DNA from: Deltaproteobacteria bacterium
GTDB taxonomy: Bacteria > Myxococcota > Polyangia > Polyangiales > B10-G4
Assembly: GCA_019312705.1 (NCBI GenBank)
Contig: JAFDCW010000149.1
Location: forward strand, 1 to 8,185
DNA length: 8,185 nt
Direction of reading: 5' to 3'
In this document: piece after piece, positions 1 to 6,256 of the stretch
Position numbering within the stretch: the stretch's first letter is position 1
How the letters are laid out: the number at the start of each line of letters is the position of its first letter
Made by a program: the position numbers and the translations under genes
Notes under the pieces: generated by a model
Database searches by the model: none
Seen by the model: the letters and a program-made list of their open reading frames with translations, nothing else
Told to the model about the DNA's origin: nothing

Positions 1-845
1 CCCCAGCGAGTCGCGTCCTCGACCACGAGGTTCGTGGGGATCGTCGCGTTCTCGTAGTTGGCGACCTCGTAGCGCTGGCCGCGAGCGAGGATGTGCACGA
101 GCAGGTCCTGCTGGCCCCCGCTGTTGAGCAGGCCGAGGCGCACCGGCAGCGAGAACTCCTGGGCCTCGTAGTCGAAGCGCAGCGGCGAGAGCACCGCGCG
201 CCCGTCCTCGAAGGTGACCCGCTCGGCGTCGACCTTGGCGACGAAGAACTTCGTTCCCGCCTCGACGTAGGGACGCAGCACCGGCTCGGCCCCTTCGGGG
301 ATGTTGTAGTGCTCCTGGCGGAGCCAGGTATCGAGGCCGTCCGAGTCCCGGGCACTCAGGATTACGATGTCGTACTCAGCGACCGAAAACTCGGCCTCGA
401 CAGTCACCCCGAGGTCAGGGCCGCCGCCCGCGCCGTCAGCCATCGCGGCCATGGGCATGGCGGACCGGAGCATATCCATCGGAGGCCGCGGCGGTTGGCA
501 GGGGTCGGTCTCCCAGTACTCGACGAGGCGCGGAGCCGCCAGCGAGTCGACCCGGTCGAAGATCTCCCGGGGCAGCGTCTTGACGTTGTCTTCCTGGAGA
601 ACGACGGGAACCGGAACCACCATCGCGAAGTCCTGGGGCGGCCCCTGATAGTTGTTCTGCATCGACAAGACCGTGTGGGTCCCGTCACGCATCATGACGA
701 CCATCGTCGCGTTGGCGTAGAGCGACGCGTCCGCACCGCTCACGTAGAATCCACAGAATGCGTGGGCTACGCCGGTCACGCCGACCGCTCCCAGAGCCGC
801 GCCGAGCACCAGCAGCGCGTGAAGGGTCCTACCGAATCGCAGCAT
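1..845 (-). CDS. Secreted DUF2330-family protein, N-terminal part (3' end outside window)
   Basis: Reading the minus strand gives an uninterrupted frame that runs off the left edge, so 281 codons are visible. Residues 1-29 look like a signal peptide: basic start (Arg3, Arg6), an Ala/Leu/Val/Gly core, and an Ala-His-Ala cleavage site before Phe30-Cys31. The mature start (Cys-Gly-Phe-Tyr-Val-Ser-Gly-Ala-Asp), the stretch SMQNNYQGPPQDFAMVVPVP at about 61-80, and the GGQQDLLVHILARGQRYEVANY region near 243-264 are what I recognise as DUF2330 hallmarks. Residues 118-146 are a Pro/Met/Gly/Ala-rich low-complexity stretch. DUF2330 proteins are exported and have no established biochemical role. Three in-frame ATGs occur in tandem at 851, 848 and 845. 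I chose 845 because it lies 6 nt from the GGGGGAG ribosome-binding site; the first ATG would touch it. The gene is divergent from the TRAP pair, and I see no functional link. Family assignment is from motif memory. Confidence 0.85.
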   Translation of the reverse strand, partial: MLRFGRTLHALLVLGAALGAVGVTGVAHAFCGFYVSGADASLYANATMVVMMRDGTHTVLSMQNNYQGPPQDFAMVVPVPVVLQEDNVKTLPREIFDRVDSLAAPRLVEYWETDPCQPPRPPMDMLRSAMPMAAMADGAGGGPDLGVTVEAEFSVAEYDIVILSARDSDGLDTWLRQEHYNIPEGAEPVLRPYVEAGTKFFVAKVDAERVTFEDGRAVLSPLRFDYEAQEFSLPVRLGLLNSGGQQDLLVHILARGQRYEVANYENATIPTNLVVEDATRW

Positions 846-963
846 CATCATCTCCCCCGATTTCGAGAGGCACGCTCTCACGGCGGGTCGCGGAACGCCA
901 CCGGAGGGCGCGGCGGCGCTCCGACCTTGACCGCGAAAGGCGGCAGCAATTAGCTTCCGGCCC
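846..963. promoter_or_regulatory. Divergent intergenic region with weak candidate dctQ promoter
   Basis: This 118-bp gap must hold promoters for both divergent genes. For the plus strand, TTGACC at 927-932 is a good -35 match, followed 18 nt later by TAGCTT (951-956), a weak -10 with 3 of 6 matches. That would place transcription start at or just before the dctQ ATG at 964, giving a nearly leaderless message, which fits the lack of a Shine-Dalgarno sequence before dctQ. A small inverted repeat, GAGAG-5 nt-CTCTC (865-879), lies in the presumed leader of the DUF2330 gene. No convincing promoter for the minus-strand gene was seen. All calls here were made by eye. Confidence 0.3.
852..858 (-). 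promoter_or_regulatory. Ribosome-binding site of the DUF2330 gene
   Basis: Minus-strand GGGGGAG directly precedes a run of three ATG codons. Spacing favours the third ATG (start at 845, 6 nt away) over the first, which would have no spacer. Confidence 0.6.
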
Positions 964-2070
964 ATGGCGGGGGACAAACGGTTGGGGAAGGCCAAAGAAC
1001 AGGCCACGGGCCCCTTCGCCGTGCTCCGGCGGATCGACGACCTAGTCTACGCGGTCGAAGAGGCAATCGTCATCACCGCTCTCATCGCCATGGCGGTGAT
1101 GGTCTTCCTCGACGTGGTCTACCGCCGCCTCTCTTCCCAGGACAGCAAGGTCAGCGCCATCTTGGCGCGAATCTTCGGGGTAGAGGATCCCGGGGCCCGA
1201 GCTCTCCTCGACGAGACCATCGCCCCGACCTTCGGCCTCGGCCTCGGGGTCGGGCTCATCTGGTTTGCCTTCTGGAGCGCCGAACGCCATGAGGGCGCGC
1301 CGCTGCTCCCGTTCAAGGGCGCGAACCTCGCCCTGACCGCCGCGACAGCCGGGGCCGTCGCACTCTTTGGCTGGCTCATGCTCGAGCTGCCGTCGAAGTA
1401 CCTCTACCTGCTCGTCTACGCCGGGGGCGTCGGGCTGTGGGCAGCGCCGCTCCTGCGCAACAAACCCGACGGCTGGCTCCCGCGCATCGCCATCGTCGCT
1501 TTGATCGTGACGCCGCTCTTCACGTGGCTCGCCCTCACGTACTTTCCCGAGGGCTATACCTGGTCCCAGGAGCTCAGCCTGATGCTGCTCCTGTGGATAG
1601 GCTTCCTCGGCGCGAGCGTCTGCGCTCACGAGGGGCGCCACCTGCGCATGGAAGCCTTCGACAAGGCGCTGCCAGCGAAGGCCTCTCACTTCATCCACGC
1701 CATCGGCTACTTCGGGACGGCGGCGTTCTGCGCCTTCATGATGCTCCTCGGCTACCGCTACGTTTTCGATCCAGAGGTGGGCATGCGGGCCATCGGGGGC
1801 GTGTCGGCGCAGATGCGCATCCCCGACTGGATCAGCACCGTCGCTGTGCCCATCGCCTTTGGCCTCACCATGATTCGTTTCATCGGTGCGGGGGTCTCGG
1901 CACTGCTGGGCGGCAGCTACGGCAAGGCGCCAAAAGACCAGGCCCTCGCCGCGGCCGCCGAGGGCGTAGTCGGTCCGACGGAACCCCAGGACGAAGACCA
2001 GGACCAAGGCAAGAACGAAGGCAAGAACGAAGACGACCGTGGTGACGACGACGCGGGGCAGTCCACATGA
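964..2070 (+). CDS. dctQ: TRAP transporter small membrane subunit, enlarged (DctQ family)
   Basis: This is the small integral-membrane component of a tripartite ATP-independent periplasmic (TRAP) transporter, which works with DctM in ion-gradient-driven solute uptake. The classic DctQ elements are present: helix 1 at about 34-53 ending in Tyr-Arg-Arg, the TWSQELSLMLLLWIGFLGAS segment at 199-218 followed by His-Glu-Gly-Arg-His, then helices near 244-266 and 288-311. At 368 aa it is about twice the usual 160-200 aa. The extra length is a hydrophobic block at about 56-196 with perhaps four more membrane segments (about 89-105, 120-140, 146-163, 172-193), plus a hydrophilic acidic tail (320-368). 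The last bases overlap dctM by ATGA, so the two are probably translationally coupled. The ATG at 964 lacks a clear ribosome-binding site; a GTG at 1021 is a less likely alternative. The substrate cannot be inferred. Confidence 0.87.
   Translation: MAGDKRLGKAKEQATGPFAVLRRIDDLVYAVEEAIVITALIAMAVMVFLDVVYRRLSSQDSKVSAILARIFGVEDPGARALLDETIAPTFGLGLGVGLIWFAFWSAERHEGAPLLPFKGANLALTAATAGAVALFGWLMLELPSKYLYLLVYAGGVGLWAAPLLRNKPDGWLPRIAIVALIVTPLFTWLALTYFPEGYTWSQELSLMLLLWIGFLGASVCAHEGRHLRMEAFDKALPAKASHFIHAIGYFGTAAFCAFMMLLGYRYVFDPEVGMRAIGGVSAQMRIPDWISTVAVPIAFGLTMIRFIGAGVSALLGGSYGKAPKDQALAAAAEGVVGPTEPQDEDQDQGKNEGKNEDDRGDDDAGQST
2008..2031 (+). repeat. 12-bp perfect tandem repeat in the dctQ tail
   Basis: GGCAAGAACGAA occurs twice back to back (2008-2019 and 2020-2031) and encodes Gly-Lys-Asn-Glu twice in the acidic C-terminal tail of DctQ. 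This looks like ordinary slippage expansion within low-complexity coding sequence. Confidence 0.9.
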
Positions 2071-3770
2071 TGGCCGCGGCCCAGAAGCGCCCGCCCATCG
2101 CCTTCGCGGTGGTCCTCTTCGCCGTCGTCGCCCTGCCCTTCCTCGGCAAGGGCGGCCTGCTCGCCGCCGCGATTCTAGCGATGGCGCTCCTCGGCGAGCC
2201 GCTCTTCGTGGTCATCGGCATGGCGACGGTGCTCTGCCTGCTCCTCTGGGCCGGCTTCACCGATATCAGCCAGTTCTCGGTGCTCATCGAGCGCATCCGG
2301 ACCCTCGCCGACAGCCCGCCGCTGCTCGCCATCCCCCTCTTCATCATGAGCGGGGCGATCATGAGCGAGGGCGCGATCAGCCGCCGCCTCGTCGACTTCG
2401 CCAAGGCCCTCATCGGCTGGCTGCCCGGCGGCCTCGCCATCAGCGCGGTCATCGCCTGCATGCTCTTCGCAGCCATCAGCGGCTCGAGCCCGGCGACCGT
2501 CGTCGCTATCGGCGCGATGATGGGCCCGACGCTGATCGCCAACAACTACTCCGAGCGCTTCAGCCATGGACTCGTCACCTCGGCGGGCTCCCTCGGCATC
2601 CTCATCCCGCCGTCGATCCCGATGATCATCTACCCGATCGTCAACCAGGGCTCGCAGATCGAGGTCGAGCAACTCTTTGCCTCGGGCTTCGGCCCGGGCC
2701 TGGTCATGGGCGCGATCCTCGCGGGCTACTCGATCTTCCACGGTCTCAAACACAGCACCCCCCGGCACCCCTTCAGCCTCGCAGAATTGAAACGCGCGAC
2801 CGTCGACGGCTTCTGGGCTCTGCTCTTCCCGGTGCTCATCCTCGGCGGCATCTACGGCGGCATCTACAACGCTATCGAGGCGTCGGCGATCAGCGTCATC
2901 TACGCGGTGGTGGTCGAACTCTACATTCACCGGGCCCTGACGCTCCCCGACGTGCCACGCATCTTCAAGGACGCGGGCATCTTCCTCGGCTCGCTCTTGG
3001 TGATCATGGTCGCGGCCCTCGCCCTCGCCGAATTCCTCGAAGGGCAAAACATCCCCCGGGCCGCCGCCGAGTGGATCGAGTCCCTCGACCTCGAGCCGTG
3101 GCAGTTCCTGGTGGTGCTCAACATCCTGCTGCTCGTCGTCGGGGCGATGATGGACATCCTCAGCGCGATGTTCATCTTCGTGCCGCTGCTCGCGCCGATG
3201 GCCGCGTCCATGGGTGTCGACCCGATGCACTTTGGCATCATCTTCATCGTGAACCTCGAGATCGGCTACCTCACGCCGCCGGTCGGCTTGAACCTCTTCG
3301 TCGCGAGCACGCTCTTCGAAAAGCCCGTCGGCCACGTCGTGCAGAGCGTTCTGCCGTTCATTGGCCTAATGTTCATCGGCTTGATGCTGATCACCTACGT
3401 ACCGGAGCTCTCGGTCGGCCTCGGCCGGGCGATCATGGGTGTCGAGGCGCCCGCACAAGTCGAGGTGCCCAGAGCGGTGGGCGGAGAGCTTGGCGGCGAC
3501 GACGAGGGCGAAGACGGCGGAGACGGCGCGGCGAGCCTCGAAGACCTCGCGGCCGAGCTCGAAGCTCTCCGGGCCGTCGATATGCAGTCCATGAGCCAAA
3601 TGCAGCGCGAGATGGAGGTCGAGGGCCTCATCGAAGAGCACCTCGAAGCGCTGCGCACCGAGCTCGAAGCGCTGCAGGCGGTAGAGATGCAGTCCATGAG
3701 CCAGATGCAGCGCGAGATGGAGATCACCGACTTGCTGTCAGCCCATGGCGACGGCGCGGCAACGCAGTGA
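2067..3770 (+). CDS. dctM: TRAP transporter large membrane subunit (DctM family) with C-terminal coiled-coil extension
   Basis: This is the large, transport-conducting membrane subunit of a TRAP transporter. Family landmarks in order: PPLLAIPLFIMSGAIMSEGA at about 84-103, SGSSPATVVAIG at 138-149, LGILIPPSIPMIIYP at 176-190, a GGIYGGIYNAIEA segment at 260-272, and TPPVGLNLFV at 403-412. The membrane core ends near residue 455, close to the usual length of about 425 aa. Beyond it is an unusual tail of about 110 residues: a Gly/Asp/Glu-rich linker (about 460-490), then two copies of a 35-residue heptad-like unit (497-531 and from 532) sharing ELEAL-AV-MQSMSQMQREME. At 270-272 the family's usual TPTEA is NAIEA, keeping only the Thr-to-Ile-flanked Glu-Ala pair. 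The start overlaps the dctQ stop (ATGA); a second ATG at 2070 is an equal alternative. No DctP-type binding protein gene is adjacent, so it must lie elsewhere or outside the window. Confidence 0.95.
   Translation: MMAAAQKRPPIAFAVVLFAVVALPFLGKGGLLAAAILAMALLGEPLFVVIGMATVLCLLLWAGFTDISQFSVLIERIRTLADSPPLLAIPLFIMSGAIMSEGAISRRLVDFAKALIGWLPGGLAISAVIACMLFAAISGSSPATVVAIGAMMGPTLIANNYSERFSHGLVTSAGSLGILIPPSIPMIIYPIVNQGSQIEVEQLFASGFGPGLVMGAILAGYSIFHGLKHSTPRHPFSLAELKRATVDGFWALLFPVLILGGIYGGIYNAIEASAISVIYAVVVELYIHRALTLPDVPRIFKDAGIFLGSLLVIMVAALALAEFLEGQNIPRAAAEWIESLDLEPWQFLVVLNILLLVVGAMMDILSAMFIFVPLLAPMAASMGVDPMHFGIIFIVNLEIGYLTPPVGLNLFVASTLFEKPVGHVVQSVLPFIGLMFIGLMLITYVPELSVGLGRAIMGVEAPAQVEVPRAVGGELGGDDEGEDGGDGAASLEDLAAELEALRAVDMQSMSQMQREMEVEGLIEEHLEALRTELEALQAVEMQSMSQMQREMEITDLLSAHGDGAATQ
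3555..3722 (+). repeat. Duplicated 63-bp segment (105-bp period) in the dctM tail
   Basis: Positions 3555-3617 and 3660-3722 encode near-identical 21-residue segments (ELEAL, then AV, then MQSMSQMQREME). Three residues differ at most, and several differences are synonymous. The period is 105 bp, 35 residues or exactly five heptads, which suits a coiled coil. Third-position differences (for example CAA versus CAG) suggest the duplication is not brand new. Confidence 0.9.
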
Positions 3771-3857
3771 TCCCTCCAGCGCAAGCCCGCCTGACTCGTC
3801 GCGATCCCCCGCGCCGGTAGAATCCCGCCCGCGCCGCTGGTAGGCTCCCGGCCCCCC
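3771..3857 (+). promoter_or_regulatory. Intergenic region before dnaX with imperfect direct repeat and -10-like hexamer
   Basis: An imperfect direct repeat, GGTAGAATCCCG (3816-3827) and GGTAGGCTCCCG (3839-3850), matches at 10 of 12 positions with a 23-bp period; each copy is preceded by GCGCC. The first copy contains TAGAAT (3818-3823), 5 of 6 matches to the -10 consensus. No strong -35 was found at 16-18 bp. If it is a promoter, the leader would be about 28 nt. The dnaX start has no recognisable purine-rich ribosome-binding site (it is preceded by a C run). No rho-independent terminator for the TRAP pair is visible here. Confidence 0.35.
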
Positions 3858-5798
3858 ATGACCTACACCGTCCTCGCGCGAAAATACCGGCCCCAGACCT
3901 TCGAGGACCTCGTCGGTCAGGAGCACGTGGCCCGGACCCTGGCCAACGCCATCGAAGCAAATCGGGTTGCCCACGCGTTCCTCTTCACCGGTGTCCGCGG
4001 CGTCGGCAAGACGACGACCGCTCGCCTGCTCGCCAAGGCCCTCAACTGCGATTTGGGTCCCACCGGCACCCCGTGCAACGAGTGCGACCCGTGCAAGGAG
4101 ATCACCGCCGGCGTCGACATGGACGTGCAGGAGATGGACGGCGCGTCGAACAACAGCGTCGACGACGTACGGCGGCTCCAGGAGTCGATCCCCTACCGCC
4201 CCGCGCGCGACCGCTTCAAGGTGGTGATCGTCGACGAGGTGCACATGCTCTCGGCGGGGGCCTTCAACGCGTTCCTGAAGACCCTCGAAGAGCCGCCTTC
4301 GCACGTGAAGTTCATCTTCGCGACCACCGAGAGCCACAAAGTTCCCATCACCATCCGCTCGCGGTGCCAGTGCTACGACTTCCGGCTCATCCCCCAGCAG
4401 GTGATCGGAGACCGGGTCCGGGCGATCCTCGGCGAAGAAGGCATCGAGGCGGACGACGCCGCCGTCTCGATCGTCGCCCGAGAAGCAGCCGGCTCGATGC
4501 GGGACGCGCTGACCCTCCTCGACCAGATCGTGGCCTTCGGCGGCGACTCCCTCCGCGGCGAAGAGGTCGCTCGGACCCTCGGTATCGCCGGGCGTGAAGC
4601 TATCCTGATGGCAGCGAAAGCCACGCTCTCCGGGGACGGGGCCGACGTGCTCCGGGGCGTCGAGAAGATCGCGACCCAGGGCGTCGACATGCTGCACTTC
4701 GCCCGGCAATTGCTTGATTATCTGCGCGAGCTCACCGTGCTCCGGGTCACCGACGGCGACGCCGGCACGCTGTCCGGCCTCGTCGCCGAGGAGCGCGAGG
4801 AGGCGATGGCCATCGCCAAGAGCACCGACATGCTGGAGCTCCAGCGGGCCTTCGCCGCGCTCTCCCAGCTCGTCGAAGACGTCGGCCGGTCCGGCTCTCC
4901 GCGGACGGTGCTCGAAATGGGCCTGTTGCGCATCGCCACCCGCCCCCCTTTGAAGCAGGTGGGAGAGTTGCTCGCGCGCCTCGACGCCATCGAGAAGAGT
5001 TTCGGCGGCGGGGGCTCGGGGGGCGGCGGCGGCCGGGGCCAGGGGCGGCGCCCGTCCCAGGGCGGCCAGGGCGGCCACGGCAGCCATGACCGTCGTCCGA
5101 GTGGGCCGTCGCGGCGCATGCAAGACGCCGGACCCCAGCAGGAGCGCTCCCGAAACGAGGGCCGGAACGCCTCTCGAGGAAGCTCAGATGGCGCGCCGCC
5201 CGCCGCGGCGAACGAACGGACGGCGCCCGCGATGACGGGCCGGAGCCCGGAGCCTTCAGCGGAAGTTGCCCCGGAGCGAAAGTCTGAGCCGGCCCGCCGC
5301 GAGGCCCCGGAGTCCTCGGCGAGCCCCCGGGAAGCGGACGAACCTCCGGTGGCGGCGTCTCCACCCGCCGCGAAAGCGGCGCCCAACGGCGACCTTCTTG
5401 CCACCTGGGAGCAGATCGTTGGTCACCTGCGGGAGGCCCGGCCGGCCCTCGCCGCCATCCTCGAACACGGGGTGCCCCAGGAGATCGACGGCGAGAAGAT
5501 TGTCGTGGGGTTCCCGACCGGCTCTTTCTTCGGCAAGCAGGCCGAGGCCAGGGAGTCCAAGGAGGGCATCGCCAGCAGCGCCGAGCAGGTCCTCGGGGCC
5601 CTACCCGAGGTCATCATCCGCTTCATCGATGAGCCCGAGGCCCTGGGGCAGACCGTCGCCGAGGCCAGCGCCCAGGAGCGGAACGTCCGCATCGAGGAAC
5701 GGCGCCGGGAGGCCCTCCGCCACCCCCGAGTACAAGAAGCACTTCAGGTCTTCCCCGAGGGCGCGGGAAACGTGAAAGTGCAAGTCGAACTGGATTGA
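3858..5798 (+). CDS. dnaX: DNA polymerase III subunit tau (clamp loader ATPase)
   Basis: This is the clamp-loader motor of the replicative polymerase, which opens and loads the sliding clamp and, in the tau form, tethers core polymerases. It opens with the typical MTYTVLARKYRPQTFEDLVG. Motifs: Walker A GVRGVGKT (45-52), zinc-binding cysteines 64, 73, 76 and 79, Walker B VVIVDEVH (122-129), sensor 1 ATTE (155-158), IRSRCQ with the presumed arginine finger (166-171), and sensor 2 GSMRDAL (212-218). The collar domain runs to about 380. Residues 382-511 form a long Gly-, then Ser/Pro/Ala/Glu-rich linker. Residues 512-646 are a folded C-terminal domain (from DLLATWEQIV) of the kind found in tau proteins. 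At 646 aa it is full length. It is followed 18 nt later by ybaB, the standard neighbour. The linker holds a possible -1 frameshift heptamer at 5018-5024. Confidence 0.98.
   Translation: MTYTVLARKYRPQTFEDLVGQEHVARTLANAIEANRVAHAFLFTGVRGVGKTTTARLLAKALNCDLGPTGTPCNECDPCKEITAGVDMDVQEMDGASNNSVDDVRRLQESIPYRPARDRFKVVIVDEVHMLSAGAFNAFLKTLEEPPSHVKFIFATTESHKVPITIRSRCQCYDFRLIPQQVIGDRVRAILGEEGIEADDAAVSIVAREAAGSMRDALTLLDQIVAFGGDSLRGEEVARTLGIAGREAILMAAKATLSGDGADVLRGVEKIATQGVDMLHFARQLLDYLRELTVLRVTDGDAGTLSGLVAEEREEAMAIAKSTDMLELQRAFAALSQLVEDVGRSGSPRTVLEMGLLRIATRPPLKQVGELLARLDAIEKSFGGGGSGGGGGRGQGRRPSQGGQGGHGSHDRRPSGPSRRMQDAGPQQERSRNEGRNASRGSSDGAPPAAANERTAPAMTGRSPEPSAEVAPERKSEPARREAPESSASPREADEPPVAASPPAAKAAPNGDLLATWEQIVGHLREARPALAAILEHGVPQEIDGEKIVVGFPTGSFFGKQAEARESKEGIASSAEQVLGALPEVIIRFIDEPEALGQTVAEASAQERNVRIEERRREALRHPRVQEALQVFPEGAGNVKVQVELD
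5018..5089 (+). promoter_or_regulatory. Possible -1 frameshift/slippage site in dnaX (gamma-like product)
   Basis: In the zero frame the sequence reads TCG GGG GGC. This gives G_GGG_GGC at 5018-5024, which fits the X_XXY_YYZ slippery pattern. A -1 shift would add 21 codons and stop at TGA 5087-5089, giving about 410 residues that end just after the collar domain, close in architecture to E. coli gamma (431 aa). GC-rich short inverted repeats follow, such as GGGC-3 nt-GCCC near 5043-5053. The E. coli site is A-rich, however, and G runs are expected in this Gly-rich linker. Confidence 0.25.
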
Positions 5799-5802
5799 GC
5801 TA

Positions 5803-5809
5803 AAGGGAG
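5803..5809 (+). promoter_or_regulatory. Ribosome-binding site of ybaB
   Basis: AAGGGAG lies 7 nt before the ATG at 5817. It is one of the clearest Shine-Dalgarno sequences in the window and supports independent initiation of ybaB after the dnaX stop. Confidence 0.8.
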
Positions 5810-5816
5810 AACCACG

Positions 5817-6137
5817 ATGAAGTTTCGCGGCGGAATGGGCGAGTTGATGCGGCAAGCGAGCCGCCTTCAGCGCAAGATCGAAAAGCGCAAGGAAGAGCTG
5901 AAGGAGCTCACCTTCGAGGCGTCGGCCGGGAACGACCAGGTCAAGTGCACCGTCAACGGCGCCCACGACCTCGTCGGTGTCGAGATGGACCCCAAGCTCC
6001 TCGAGGGCGACGACAAGGAGATGGCCCTCGACCTCATCGTCGCGGCAGCCAACGCCGCCCTGGCGAAGAGCCGCGAAGAGGTCGACGCCGAGCTCGAGAA
6101 GGTAACCGGGGGTCTCAAGATCCCGGGCCTGATCTAA
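5817..6137 (+). CDS. ybaB: YbaB/EbfC family nucleoid-associated protein
   Basis: This is a small DNA-binding protein of the YbaB/EbfC family, which in characterised bacteria forms dimers and binds DNA as a nucleoid-associated protein. Its gene is usually sandwiched between dnaX and recR, as here. At 106 aa it has the family's usual length. The N-terminal MKFRGGMGELMRQASRLQRK matches the family pattern of a Gly-rich start followed by a long helix. The middle, with CTVNGAHDLVGVEMDPKLL at about 44-62, is the beta-strand core. The end, KVTGGLKIPGLI, matches the usual GLxIPGL terminus, so the protein is intact. Its stop codon TAA (6135-6137) uses the TA that borders the palindromic insert; without the insert the stop would be TAG. 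Confidence 0.96.
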   Translation: MKFRGGMGELMRQASRLQRKIEKRKEELKELTFEASAGNDQVKCTVNGAHDLVGVEMDPKLLEGDDKEMALDLIVAAANAALAKSREEVDAELEKVTGGLKIPGLI

Positions 6138-6256
6138 TGCCGTTCACTCACGCCATTCGTCGGCCTACGTCCTCGACGCCTCCCTGCGAAGTACCTTTGG
6201 TACTCCTCAGTCAGCGTCTCCGGGCGCGCTCGACGACTGACGCGATTGAACGACAT
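6137..6256. mobile_element. 120-bp MITE/ERIC-like imperfect palindrome inserted at a TA site
   Basis: The ends are inverted repeats: ATGCCGTTCA (6137-6146) against TGAACGACAT (6247-6256), matching at 9 of 10 positions. Complementarity continues inward, with about 12 of the next 16 positions, and closes on a perfect 6-bp stem, AGTACC-TTT-GGTACT (6190-6204), at the exact centre. By hand alignment about two thirds of positions across the two arms pair, so the whole unit can fold as one long hairpin. TA flanks each side (6135-6136 and 6257-6258), as expected for a TA target duplication. Excising the element plus one TA joins ATC-TAG-GACGAGGAAGACT-GTG, giving a ybaB stop 13 nt before recR. Non-autonomous elements of this size are known: ERIC is about 127 bp, palindromic and inserts at TA. 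Whether this one is multicopy in its genome cannot be seen here. No transposase is present. Confidence 0.72.

Noticed and set aside
93..953. Plus-strand 286-codon frame across the left end
   Set aside because: The minus strand there encodes a clear DUF2330 protein with signal peptide; the plus-strand reading is its shadow.
2175..3335. Long minus-strand open frame (386 codons) opposite dctM
   Set aside because: It is dominated by Asp/Glu/Arg/His/Ala with no recognisable domain, and lies entirely opposite an unambiguous transporter gene. This is the typical antisense shadow of GC-rich coding DNA.
2039..3820. 593-codon plus-strand frame overlapping dctM in another frame
   Set aside because: It is an Arg/Pro/His/Gly-rich translation characteristic of an out-of-frame reading of GC-rich DNA; dctM in the correct frame has all family motifs.
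3771..3857. Rho-independent terminator after dctM
   Set aside because: No stable stem followed by a T-run is present; only a GC-rich direct repeat is seen.
3738..5123. Minus-strand open frame of 461 codons opposite dnaX
   Set aside because: dnaX motifs on the plus strand are unmistakable. The antisense translation is low-complexity with no ribosome-binding site or family match.
5266..5775. +1-frame ORF inside the 3' part of dnaX as a separate gene or frameshift product
   Set aside because: The translation is Ser/Pro/Arg-rich and featureless, while the zero frame carries the folded C-terminal tau domain to a normal stop next to ybaB.
6137..6256. Palindrome as an intrinsic terminator or tRNA-like gene
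   Set aside because: It has no terminal T-run, no cloverleaf or T-loop consensus, and is far longer than a terminator. The TA borders and clean excision product favour an inserted element.
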